A DNA stretch of 48,726 nucleotides from NCBI RefSeq assembly GCF_004614195.1, contig NZ_SPUM01000148.1:1-48726 (forward strand). The letters are read 5' to 3'. This DNA is from Massilia horti (GTDB taxonomy: Bacteria; Pseudomonadota; Gammaproteobacteria; Burkholderiales; Burkholderiaceae_D). Shown one piece after another: positions 7,089 through 14,126 of this stretch (within the stretch, counting starts at the first letter, position 1; each line of letters opens with the position of its first letter). Under the pieces are notes generated by a model. That model saw only the letters and a list, made by a program, of their open reading frames with translations. It had not been told where the DNA came from and did no database searches. Made by a program: the position numbers and the translations under genes.

Positions 7089-8663
7089 ATGAGTTCAGCG
7101 TCCTCCTCCGTGACCGCTAAAGCCCCGCGCTACATCAAGATGCACGACAACGACAACGTCGCCATTGTCGTTAACGACGGCGGCCTGCCCGCCGGCTCGG
7201 TTTTCCCATGTGGTCTGACCTTGCGCGACGGCGTACCGCAAGGCCACAAGGTGGCCCTGGTCGATATCCCCGAGGGCGCTCCTGTCACCCGCTACAACGT
7301 GACGATCGGCTATGCTGCCTACGATCTGCCTGCGGGCACGTGGATCGCCGAGCCGCAGGTCAAGCTGCCGCCGGCGCGCGAACTGGACAACCTCCCGATC
7401 GCCACCCGTGTCGAAAAAGTGGTCGAACCACTTGAAGGATACACCTTCCAGGGCTTCCGTAACCCGGATGGTTCGGTCGGCACGCGCAATATCCTGGCCA
7501 TCACCACCACCGTGCAGTGCGTGGCGGGCGTGGTCGACTACGCGGTCAAGCGCATCAAGGCCGAGCTGCTGCCGAAGTACCCGAACGTGGACGATGTGGT
7601 GGGCCTGGAGCACACCTACGGCTGCGGCGTGGCGATCGATGCGCCTGACGCGGCGATCCCGATCCGCACCGTGCGCAACATCAGCCTGAACCCCAATTTC
7701 GGCGGCCGCGCGATGGTCGTTTCGCTCGGCTGCGAAAAGCTGCAGCCGGCACGCCTGTTCCCGAAGGGGACGATCCCGATCAAGAGCGACGGCGAGGCGA
7801 AAGAGCCGGACCACGTGTGCCTGCAGGACGAGGGCCATGTCGGCTTCATGTCGATGATCGACTCGATCATGAAAACCGCCGAGGAGAACCTGGCGGAACT
7901 GAACAAGCGCCAGCGCGAGACCTGCCCGGCATCGGAACTGGTGGTCGGCGTGCAGTGCGGCGGCAGCGACGCGTTCTCGGGGGTGACCGCGAATCCGGCG
8001 GTGGGCTTTGCCACCGACCTGCTGGTGCGCGCCGGCGCGACCGTGATGTTCTCGGAAGTGACCGAGGTGCGCGATGGTATCGACCAGCTCACTTCGCGCG
8101 CCATCAACGACGAGGTCGCGCAGAAGATGATCGACCAGATGGCGTGGTACGACAATTACCTCAAGCGCGGCGGCGTCGACCGTAGCGCCAACACCACGCC
8201 GGGCAACAAGAAGGGCGGCTTGTCGAACATTGTCGAAAAGGCGATGGGTTCGATCGTCAAATCGGGTAGTATGCCGATCTCGGGCGTACTGGCGCCGGGC
8301 GAGAAGCTGACCCAAAAGGGCCTGATCTACGCGGCGACGCCGGCCAGCGACTTCATCTGCGGCACGCTGCAGCTGGCCGCCGGCATGAACCTGCACGTGT
8401 TCACCACTGGCCGCGGCACGCCGTACGGCCTGGCCGAGGTGCCGGTGGTGAAGGTGGCGACGCGCACCGCGCTGGCGCAGCGCTGGCACGACCTGATGGA
8501 CGTGAACGCCGGCCGGATCACGACCGAGGGGGCAAGCATCGCCGACGTCGGCTGGGAGCTGTTCCAGCTGCTGCTCGACGTGGCCAGCGGCCGCAAGACC
8601 TGGGCCGAGCAGTGGAAGCTGCACAATTCGCTGGTGCTGTTCAACCCGGCGCCGGTGACCTGA
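7089..8663 (+). CDS. garD: galactarate dehydratase (UxaA/GarD family)
   Basis: This 524-residue enzyme dehydrates meso-galactarate to 5-dehydro-4-deoxy-D-glucarate, the KdgD substrate. It has the full GarD architecture: an N-terminal SAF-like domain (about 15-110, including NDNVAIVVNDGGLPAG), then the UxaA/GarD catalytic part with FQGFRNPDGSVGTRN, LEHTYGCGVAIDAP, VVSLGCEKLQP, VVGVQCGGSDAFSGVTANPAVG and a C-terminal FTTGRGTPYG. The conserved cysteines in YGCG, LGCEK and QCGGSD suit the iron dependence known for the family. Altronate dehydratase is the main alternative, but length and the neighbouring kdgD and udh favour GarD. It is first in a two-gene unit with udh. Confidence 0.93.
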   Translation: MSSASSSVTAKAPRYIKMHDNDNVAIVVNDGGLPAGSVFPCGLTLRDGVPQGHKVALVDIPEGAPVTRYNVTIGYAAYDLPAGTWIAEPQVKLPPARELDNLPIATRVEKVVEPLEGYTFQGFRNPDGSVGTRNILAITTTVQCVAGVVDYAVKRIKAELLPKYPNVDDVVGLEHTYGCGVAIDAPDAAIPIRTVRNISLNPNFGGRAMVVSLGCEKLQPARLFPKGTIPIKSDGEAKEPDHVCLQDEGHVGFMSMIDSIMKTAEENLAELNKRQRETCPASELVVGVQCGGSDAFSGVTANPAVGFATDLLVRAGATVMFSEVTEVRDGIDQLTSRAINDEVAQKMIDQMAWYDNYLKRGGVDRSANTTPGNKKGGLSNIVEKAMGSIVKSGSMPISGVLAPGEKLTQKGLIYAATPASDFICGTLQLAAGMNLHVFTTGRGTPYGLAEVPVVKVATRTALAQRWHDLMDVNAGRITTEGASIADVGWELFQLLLDVASGRKTWAEQWKLHNSLVLFNPAPVT

Positions 8664-8709
8664 TTCGCCGCAATCGCCATTTTTTTGTGTACTTCGCATT
8701 AAAGACAAC

Positions 8710-9534
8710 ATGACTAACGAGACAATCAGCAAGCCGTTCAAACGAATCCTGCTCACCGGCGCCGCGGGCGGCCTGGGACGTGTCCTGCGCGAGCGTATTG
8801 GCGGCTGGGCCGACGTGGTGCGCCTGTCGGACATCGGCGAAATGGATCCGGCGCGCGCTGGCGAAGAGGTGGTCAAGTGCGACCTGTCCGACAAGGCGGC
8901 TGTGCTGAAGCTGATGGAAGGCGTGGACGCGGTGCTGCATTTCGGCGGCGTCTCGACCGAACACGCTTTCGAGGACATCGTCCAGGCCAACATCATCGGC
9001 ACCTACAACCTGTATGAAGCCGCGCACAAGTGCGGCGTCAAGCGCATCGTGTTCGCCAGCTCGAACCATGCGATGGGCTTCCACCGCCAGACCGAGGTGA
9101 TCGACGCCGATACGCCGGTACGTCCGGACGGCATGTACGGCATCTCCAAGTGCTTCGGCGAGAACCTGTCGCGCTACTACTTCGACCGCACCGGCCTTGA
9201 GACCGTCTGCATCCGCATCGGTTCGTCGTTCCCGGAGCCGAAGACCCGCCGCATGATGGTGACCTACCTGTCCTACGACGACCTGACCGAGCTGCTGCGC
9301 TGCTCGCTGTTCCAGCCGCGCGTGGGCCACACGATCGTGTACGGCGTGTCGAACAACCGCGAGCAGTGGTACGACAATACCAAGGCCGCGCACCTGGGCT
9401 ATCGTCCGAAGGACAGCTCGGCCGCGTTCGATCACCTGTTCCCTTTGAGCGCCGAGTATCCGGCCAAGGACGACGCGTCGACGATCTACCAGGGCGGTCC
9501 GTTCGTGACCCAGGGGCCGATCTACAAAGATTGA
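8710..9534 (+). CDS. udh: uronate dehydrogenase (NAD+)
   Basis: This 274-residue short-chain dehydrogenase oxidises D-galacturonate or D-glucuronate at C1 to the aldaro-lactone with NAD+. The Rossmann motif is LLTGAAGGLGRVL; ASSNHAMGFH holds the catalytic serine region, and YGISKCFGE supplies Tyr-x3-Lys. Length and SSNHAMGF are characteristic of Udh rather than of generic epimerases. It lies 46 bp after garD. Udh feeds the lactonase at 142-1017, which completes the pathway in this locus. I see no glucarate dehydratase here, so the local set is complete for galacturonate only. Confidence 0.93.
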   Translation: MTNETISKPFKRILLTGAAGGLGRVLRERIGGWADVVRLSDIGEMDPARAGEEVVKCDLSDKAAVLKLMEGVDAVLHFGGVSTEHAFEDIVQANIIGTYNLYEAAHKCGVKRIVFASSNHAMGFHRQTEVIDADTPVRPDGMYGISKCFGENLSRYYFDRTGLETVCIRIGSSFPEPKTRRMMVTYLSYDDLTELLRCSLFQPRVGHTIVYGVSNNREQWYDNTKAAHLGYRPKDSSAAFDHLFPLSAEYPAKDDASTIYQGGPFVTQGPIYKD

Positions 9535-9569
9535 TGCTGGACAGGCTGGTAAAACCGGAATTGACCGGC

Positions 9570-9575
9570 TATAAT
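9570..9575 (+). promoter_or_regulatory. -10 element of the tRNA-Asn promoter
   Basis: A perfect TATAAT lies 11 bp before the tRNA 5' end. The best -35 match at the right distance (TGGTAA, 9547-9552) is weak. Confidence 0.55.
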
Positions 9576-9586
9576 ACAGCCTCCTT

Positions 9587-9662
9587 TCCCTGATAGCTCA
9601 GTCGGTAGAGCGACGGACTGTTAATCCGCAGGTCCCTGGTTCGAGTCCAGGTCGGGGAGCCA
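9587..9662 (+). tRNA. tRNA-Asn (GTT)
   Basis: This 76-nt gene includes an encoded CCA. The acceptor stem pairs TCCCTGA with TCGGGGA (one G-U pair). The D-arm is GCTCAGTCGGTAGAGC, the anticodon loop CTGTTAATC gives anticodon GTT, and the T-arm is CTGGTTCGAGTCCAG. The sequence closely follows E. coli tRNA-Asn. It is followed by its own hairpin terminator and by a partial copy of its 3' half at 9967-10002. Confidence 0.98.
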
Positions 9663-9679
9663 GAATTTTTCAAGCAGAG

Positions 9680-9715
9680 AGCCCAGCCCTCACCGGTTGG
9701 GCTTTTTGCTTTGTA
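9680..9715 (+). terminator. intrinsic terminator after tRNA-Asn
   Basis: A 9-bp stem (AGCCCAGCC / GGTTGGGCT, one G-U pair) with a 6-nt loop is followed by TTTTGCTTTG. It lies 17 bp after the tRNA. Confidence 0.8.
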
Positions 9716-9733
9716 TGCGCAGGGGGAATAGAC

Positions 9734-9934
9734 GTGCCAAAGAAGAATGAAGAACTTGATCCGGAAACCTTGGAACTGATCCAGTGGTGCATCGAAGTGG
9801 AAGGCTGGCTGGTCAAGGGCGGCGCTACGGAAAAAGAGGCCCAGGACCATATCGAAGAGCAGGTGGAGTGGTTCACGGACCTGTTCTATGACGGCCTGAC
9901 GCCGGAAGAAGCGGCAAAGGAAGCGCTGGCCTGA
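9734..9934 (+). CDS. small acidic protein of unknown function
   Basis: The 66-residue protein starts with GTG after an AGGGGGA ribosome-binding site. It is acidic and predicted largely helical (ELDPETLELIQWCIEVEGW ... EEQVEWFTDLFYDGLTPEEAAKEAL), with no signal peptide or TM segment. I recognise no family. The good ribosome-binding site and protein-like codon use argue it is real. It is enclosed between the complete tRNA-Asn and the 36-bp partial copy of the tRNA 3' end, so it may be a relic of an element integrated at the tRNA, or cargo of a local duplication. Confidence 0.65.
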   Translation: MPKKNEELDPETLELIQWCIEVEGWLVKGGATEKEAQDHIEEQVEWFTDLFYDGLTPEEAAKEALA

Positions 9935-9966
9935 ACTACATACTCACTGGTGGCGTGAGGCTCGAA

Positions 9967-10002
9967 CGCAGGTTCCAGGTTCGAGTCCAGGTCGGGGAGC
10001 CA
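9967..10002 (+). pseudogene. partial tRNA-Asn 3' end (att-like direct repeat)
   Basis: These 36 bp match the last 36 bp of tRNA-Asn (9627-9662) with two mismatches, covering the variable loop, T-arm, acceptor 3' strand and CCA. The 5' half of a tRNA is missing, so this cannot be a functional tRNA. It could be an old att site or a decayed tandem tRNA copy. Confidence 0.8.
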
Positions 10003-10010
10003 AAATATTG

Positions 10011-10043
10011 AAGGGAGCGTCGAGCAATCGCCGCTCCCTTTGT
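10011..10043 (+). terminator. intrinsic-type hairpin after the tRNA fragment
   Basis: A perfect 9-bp stem (AAGGGAGCG / CGCTCCCTT, 12-nt loop) is followed by TGTCGTTT. The T-tract is short and interrupted. It sits directly behind the tRNA fragment, as the other terminator sits behind the intact tRNA. Confidence 0.6.
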
Positions 10044-10222
10044 CGTTTCTGGCCGTGGCGCAAGGCAAGCACAGCATGTCCGAAAAAAGTCTACAAATTT
10101 CCGACATTCATGCGACGCGGTACCAAAAGTAACTGCACCGTATTGACCTAACTCAAGGATTTGGTTGTCAATACGATCAAGTCGGATTAATCTTCTGTTA
10201 ATCCAACTTGAATACCCGGCCC

Positions 10223-10579
10223 GTGAAAAATTTCAATCAAGAACTACGCCGACTCGTCCTGCCGCTGCTGCTGGCATTGTCGACTGCCGGATGCGTGATC
10301 GCCGCCGGCGGCAAGGATGCCCAGCCGACCAATCGTGGCGGCACCGAGACGTCTGGCGCCACCTACTGCCAGCAGTCGGATGACGGCAGGATGGTCGCGT
10401 GCGGCGGCAAGGCGACCTATTGCCAGCAATCGTCGGACGGCAATATGGTCGCTTGTGGCGGATTGGCCACTTATTGCCAAAAGTCTTCGAATGGAAAATC
10501 GGTCGCCTGTGGTGGGTTGGCCGCCCATTGCCAACGCTCCGACGACGGCAAACAGGTCGCATGCGGTGGCGGCCGCTAG
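10223..10579 (+). CDS. lipoprotein of four tandem Cys-containing 18-residue repeats
   Basis: The protein has 118 residues from GTG at 10223; an in-frame TTG at 10208 would add five residues, and neither start has a clear ribosome-binding site. The N-terminus is a lipoprotein signal with lipobox LSTAGC (Cys24). After a short Gly/Thr linker, residues 46-117 are four head-to-tail 18-residue units of the form ATYCQQSxDGxxVACGGx, each with two Cys spaced C-x10-C, which probably form one disulfide per unit. The repeats correspond to 54-bp DNA repeats at 10358-10573. It probably lies on the periplasmic side of the envelope. I know of no assigned function; disulfide-stapled repeat and binding roles are guesses. 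Confidence 0.75.
   Translation: MKNFNQELRRLVLPLLLALSTAGCVIAAGGKDAQPTNRGGTETSGATYCQQSDDGRMVACGGKATYCQQSSDGNMVACGGLATYCQKSSNGKSVACGGLAAHCQRSDDGKQVACGGGR
10358..10573 (+). repeat. four 54-bp tandem repeats inside the lipoprotein gene
   Basis: Four in-frame 54-bp units encode the C-x10-C modules. Units 1-3 are more alike (ATYCQ) than unit 4 (AAHCQ), which suggests stepwise duplication with later divergence. Copy number could vary between strains by slippage or recombination. Confidence 0.85.
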
Positions 10580-10682
10580 GATCGCGCAAGTTAGGGTAGG
10601 GAACTTACCCAAGAAACTTGGACTGACCGCATTCGCAGTGCTACATTGAGTTAAAAGACTTTGGTCTTGAAGGGGGAGCGTT

Positions 10683-11684
10683 ATGGGCAGCAGCATTTCG
10701 CAGGCGTGCAGTAAACTCCTCGCTGACACGCGGCATTACGCGCCGATGTACGGCCACCGGCAGGCCAATCACCTGCCGATGGCATTGGTCGCGCTGGACC
10801 GGCTCGGCGCGGATCCTCCCACCTTGAGCGGATTCGCGGAGCGCTACGTGCGGCGGCTGCGGCTCAGGCCTGCGGCGCGTGCCGCGCTCGATCCGCATGA
10901 ATATCTGGGCAGCGCCGACGACTTCGCCCGCTTTGCGGCGTTTTTTGAGCAGCGCATCAGTGAGTCCGGGCTTGACGCGGTGTTGCGCGACTGGATGCCA
11001 GTGTTGATGCCGGGCCTTGCCGGTGCGGCCTTTCATGCGCTGATCCGGTTTGGCTATGCGGTCGACACGGCGATCGAGGGTGAGATCGCGCATGCGTTGG
11101 CATTTTGGGCCAGCGAATACGTCTGCCTGCCTTTGTCGCTCGATCCGGCACAGGGCACGCTCGAGGAGATCGCGGTGCGGCTGCGTTCCAGGGTGGCCAG
11201 CTATACGCTGGAGCCAGGGATCATCACCGACAAGTTGCTGGAAATCTCCTGGCATCCCGCGCTGGCGGGGCCGGTGCTGCAGCCAAAAGAGCCGCCGGGG
11301 CTGGAGCAGATTGCGCGCTTTGCGCTCGAGGCCTACCGCAAGCACGCGGACTTTACGCTGCTGCACGTGCTCATTGCCTGCCATGCCTTCCGGCTGGCGC
11401 TGCCCTACGCGAGCGACAAGGCGCTTGCGCTGCGCTACATGTGGCAGGGTGCGCTGGTCGCCTATCTCACCGTCGTGCCGCCGGCCCAGCCAGGTGAGCA
11501 AGACCTTTTGCCAGACGCAGAACTCACGGAGCGGGACATCGCGGCGCTGGCGATGCGGGCCGAGGACGACCACGTGACGAGGCTGTGCTATGCGGCATTG
11601 TCCGAGTGGCGCCAATACGGCGAGCCTGCATACCTGCAGGTGGCGGCGCGTTCACTGGCGCAGGCCGGACTGCTCGATTCCTGA
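10683..11684 (+). CDS. questin oxidase family protein (DUF4243-like)
   Basis: This 333-residue, mostly helical protein resembles the questin oxidase (Baeyer-Villiger-type, cofactor-poor) family found in fungal and bacterial genomes. The signs are the N-terminal YGHRQANHLPMALVALDRLG, then FHALIRFGYAVD with the conserved His of the family, a central HPALAGPVLQP block and a C-terminal HVTRLCYAALSEW. No signal peptide or membrane segment is evident. Bacterial members have no established substrate, so oxidase activity is only the family label. It starts with ATG after GGGGGAGCG. The gene is monocistronic, flanked by the Cys-repeat lipoprotein and a convergent HNH gene. Confidence 0.7.
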   Translation: MGSSISQACSKLLADTRHYAPMYGHRQANHLPMALVALDRLGADPPTLSGFAERYVRRLRLRPAARAALDPHEYLGSADDFARFAAFFEQRISESGLDAVLRDWMPVLMPGLAGAAFHALIRFGYAVDTAIEGEIAHALAFWASEYVCLPLSLDPAQGTLEEIAVRLRSRVASYTLEPGIITDKLLEISWHPALAGPVLQPKEPPGLEQIARFALEAYRKHADFTLLHVLIACHAFRLALPYASDKALALRYMWQGALVAYLTVVPPAQPGEQDLLPDAELTERDIAALAMRAEDDHVTRLCYAALSEWRQYGEPAYLQVAARSLAQAGLLDS

Positions 11685-11763
11685 TGGGCCGGCCACGGCC
11701 CGCATAGTCCCCACCCCATCCTCTATCCGGGGAACGCAGCGATCTGCCCGATGCGCAGGTCCG

Positions 11764-12054
11764 TCACGCTGTCCTTTTCCTGCCGGCGGTCTGGGTACGC
11801 GAATAAAACCCCGAAGGCTTTTTCGCTACCCAGTTGATGAAGTTGCGGATGACCTCGTGTTCGCGCAGCGCCTCCCAAGTGTGATATTCACGCAGCAGTT
11901 CACGCTCAGTGAACACCGAGTGGATCTTGCGGTGGCAGATTTTATGGATGGGGAACTGGTCTTTTCCCTTGAACGTTTTCGGGATCAGGTGGTGGCGGTC
12001 GATGTTCACCGTCCCCAGCTCCCGGCCGCACAGCGGACAGTTTTGTTCGGACAC
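11764..12054 (-). CDS. small HNH nuclease-like protein
   Basis: This 96-residue protein starts at GTG with GAGAGG upstream. The N-terminal CPLCG zinc knuckle and later Cys/His pair (HKICHRKIHS) enclose the HNH-type core VNIDRHHLIPKTF, so a beta-beta-alpha-metal finger is likely. The C-terminal half is helical with a basic tail. HNH proteins of this size occur as stand-alone nucleases of unknown role; no restriction, phage or toxin partner is visible beside it. DNA cleavage is inferred from the motif only. Confidence 0.75.
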   Translation of the reverse strand: MSEQNCPLCGRELGTVNIDRHHLIPKTFKGKDQFPIHKICHRKIHSVFTERELLREYHTWEALREHEVIRNFINWVAKKPSGFYSRTQTAGRKRTA

Positions 12055-12250
12055 GTAGACCTCTCAAATATCGGCAAGCCCGTTCAATGGTGGCGCTGGT
12101 TGGCGCGCATTGCAAGGTGGGCCCGCATCAGTCCTTATGCGTTGCGTATGCACGCGCACGATTGCCGACATCGCTTTGTTAAATTGTGGTCTAGAATCAA
12201 ACTTACCGTTTTACAATGGTTCTCCGGACATAAACATTGCGCTGGAAAAA

Positions 12251-13861
12251 ATGATCGAACACGATTTTAGCCACTGCTCCGTTTTGCTGATCGACGACGA
12301 ACCGTTCGCGCAGAACATGATCGAGCACAGTTTGCAGGAGTGCGCCCCCTACGCGCTGCACTACGAAGCGAATCCGGCGCGGGCCGTCCAGGTGGCAAAG
12401 CAAGCCGGGGCGACGGTGGTGCTGGTCGACCTGCGCATGCCGGACCTGGACGGTTTCGAGGTCACGCGCCGTCTGCGCGCCGACCGTGACACCGAGCACA
12501 TCCCCGTCATGCTGTTGTCCTCCGAAGACGATCCTGAGATCAAGGCCAAGGGCTTTGCGGCCGGCGCCAACGATTACCTGGTCAAGTGGCCCGACCGGCG
12601 CGAACTGGTGGCGCGCGTGCGCTACCACAGCGATGCCAGCCTCGCGCGGCGCCAGCGCGACGCCGCCTTCGTCTCGCTGCGCCACAGCCAGGAACAGCTG
12701 GCGGCCAGCCAGACGGCCTTGTACCAGGTGCAGAAGATGGAGGCGATCGGCAAGCTGACGGGCGGCGTGGCGCACGACTTTAACAACGTCTTGCAGATTA
12801 TCTCCGGCAACCTGCAGCTGCTCCAGCTGACCGGGGGCCTGAACGAGGCCGCACGCGCGCGGGTGGAAATGGCGCTGGCCGGCGTCGAGCGCGGCGCCAA
12901 GCTGGCGTCGCACCTGCTCGCGTTCGCACGCCGCCATCCGCTGCAGGCGGTGGTGATCGATCCCGGTGAGCTGCTGGGCGAGATGGACGAGATCATACGC
13001 CGCGTGCTGGGCGCGCGTGCGCGCGTGGCAGCCGAGATCGAGGCCGGCCTGTGGAACGTCATGGTCGATCCCAACCAGTTCAACAACGTGCTGCTGAACC
13101 TGGCGATCAATGCGCGCGACGCGATGGATGGCGGCGGCACGCTCACGATCCGTGCCGCCAATGCCGGCCCGGGCAGTGCCTTGCCGCCTGAGATGCCGGC
13201 GCGCGAATATGTGCTGATCGAAATGTCCGACACCGGCCGCGGCATGGCGCCCGAAGTACTGCAGCGCGCCTTCGAGCCGTTTTTCACCACCAAGCCAACC
13301 GGGCAGGGGACTGGCCTGGGCCTGTCGATGGTCTATGGTTTCGTCAAGCAATCGGGCGGCGAGATCGTCCTCACGAGCAGCGTGGGCGCCGGCACCAGCG
13401 TCAAGATCTACCTGCCCCGGAGCGCTGTCGGGCCGTGCGCGCACGATGACCAGGCGAACCAGCCGCTGTCCGGCGGCGGCGAGACCATCCTGGTGGTGGA
13501 AGACGAGCCGGGCGTGCGCAGCCCGACCTGCGGCATCCTGTCCGGCCTCGGCTACCAGGTGCTGGAGGCCGTCGATGCCGCCGGGGCGCTCGAAATCATC
13601 GACAGCGGTCGCCGGATCGACCTGGTGTTCACGGATGTGATCATGCCAGGCTCGGTCAGCAGTCTGCAGCTGGCCAAGGTGCTGCGCGAAAAGCTGCCCG
13701 ACGCGCAGATCCTGTACACCTCGGGGTGTGCGGAGGGCGTGCTCGCGCACGAGGGCAAGCTGGAACCAGGCGTGCATCTGTTGCAAAAGCCCTATCACTC
13801 CGATACGCTCTGCAACCGTATCCGTCACTTGCTGCGCCAGCGCGGCGCGAAGCCAGGTTGA
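12251..13861 (+). CDS. hybrid sensor kinase REC-HisKA-HATPase-REC
   Basis: The protein has 536 residues from ATG 12251; the frame is open further upstream, but the protein-like part begins here. Order: receiver 1 (about 9-125; Asp15/16, phospho-acceptor Asp60 in LVDLRMPD, Lys112), coiled-coil linker, HisKA with His175 in LTGGVAHDFNN, HATPase_c with LNLAINARDAM, DTGRGMAP, FEPFFTTK and GTGLGLSMVYG, then receiver 2 (about 415-530; VVEDEP, FTDVIMPG, QKPY). No TM segments are present, so it is cytosolic. A receiver at the N-terminus means the kinase is itself switched by another kinase. No dedicated output regulator lies beside it. It is related to the kinase at 14123-16030, which may be a partner. 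Confidence 0.92.
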   Translation: MIEHDFSHCSVLLIDDEPFAQNMIEHSLQECAPYALHYEANPARAVQVAKQAGATVVLVDLRMPDLDGFEVTRRLRADRDTEHIPVMLLSSEDDPEIKAKGFAAGANDYLVKWPDRRELVARVRYHSDASLARRQRDAAFVSLRHSQEQLAASQTALYQVQKMEAIGKLTGGVAHDFNNVLQIISGNLQLLQLTGGLNEAARARVEMALAGVERGAKLASHLLAFARRHPLQAVVIDPGELLGEMDEIIRRVLGARARVAAEIEAGLWNVMVDPNQFNNVLLNLAINARDAMDGGGTLTIRAANAGPGSALPPEMPAREYVLIEMSDTGRGMAPEVLQRAFEPFFTTKPTGQGTGLGLSMVYGFVKQSGGEIVLTSSVGAGTSVKIYLPRSAVGPCAHDDQANQPLSGGGETILVVEDEPGVRSPTCGILSGLGYQVLEAVDAAGALEIIDSGRRIDLVFTDVIMPGSVSSLQLAKVLREKLPDAQILYTSGCAEGVLAHEGKLEPGVHLLQKPYHSDTLCNRIRHLLRQRGAKPG

Positions 13862-13930
13862 ACTGGACAGAGCGGTTGCTGCGCACATGGTTGACAGGGT
13901 GGAACGGCAAATTGTGAGATAATCTTTTTT

Positions 13931-13960
13931 CCGTGAAACAGTCTTCCCTACCTTTCACGG
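13931..13960. other. inverted repeat before the second hybrid kinase
   Basis: An 8-bp perfect inverted repeat (CCGTGAAA / TTTCACGG) with a 14-nt spacer follows a T-run in the 261-bp gap between the two kinase genes. No T-run follows it on the plus strand, so an operator or RNA stem is as likely as a terminator. Confidence 0.3.
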
Positions 13961-14100
13961 CCGTAATGTCGGCGACGACGTTGTGGTGTCGAATAGTTTT
14001 GTCGTACTTGTGCCGCTGCCAGGCAGCCTGCCGCCCAAGGGTGTGGCCACTGTTGCCGCTTGGCGAATATGATAGGAAGTATTCAGCCAAAGGAAGGCCA

Positions 14101-14126
14101 GAAGGCCCCATGAGAAGGCCCCATGA
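14101..14126 (+). repeat. 13-bp tandem duplication covering the start codon
   Basis: GAAGGCCCCATGA occurs twice without a gap, giving two ATGs 13 bp apart (14110 and 14123) in different frames. The first opens a six-codon ORF (MRRPHE) that ends at 14130, overlapping the kinase start. Confidence 0.85.

Noticed and set aside
7095..9002. A 635-codon minus-strand open frame across garD and udh
   Set aside because: Same shadow effect; GarD and Udh are unmistakable on the plus strand.
9561..9566. TTGACC as the -35 box of the tRNA promoter
   Set aside because: It is only 3 bp from the TATAAT, far short of the 16-18 bp needed.
9967..10002. A second functional tRNA-Asn
   Set aside because: Only the 3' half is present. 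There is no D-arm, anticodon arm or 5' acceptor strand before it.
13931..13960. Intrinsic terminator after the first kinase
   Set aside because: The stem is AT-containing and short, the T-run is in front of it, and no T-run follows on the plus strand.
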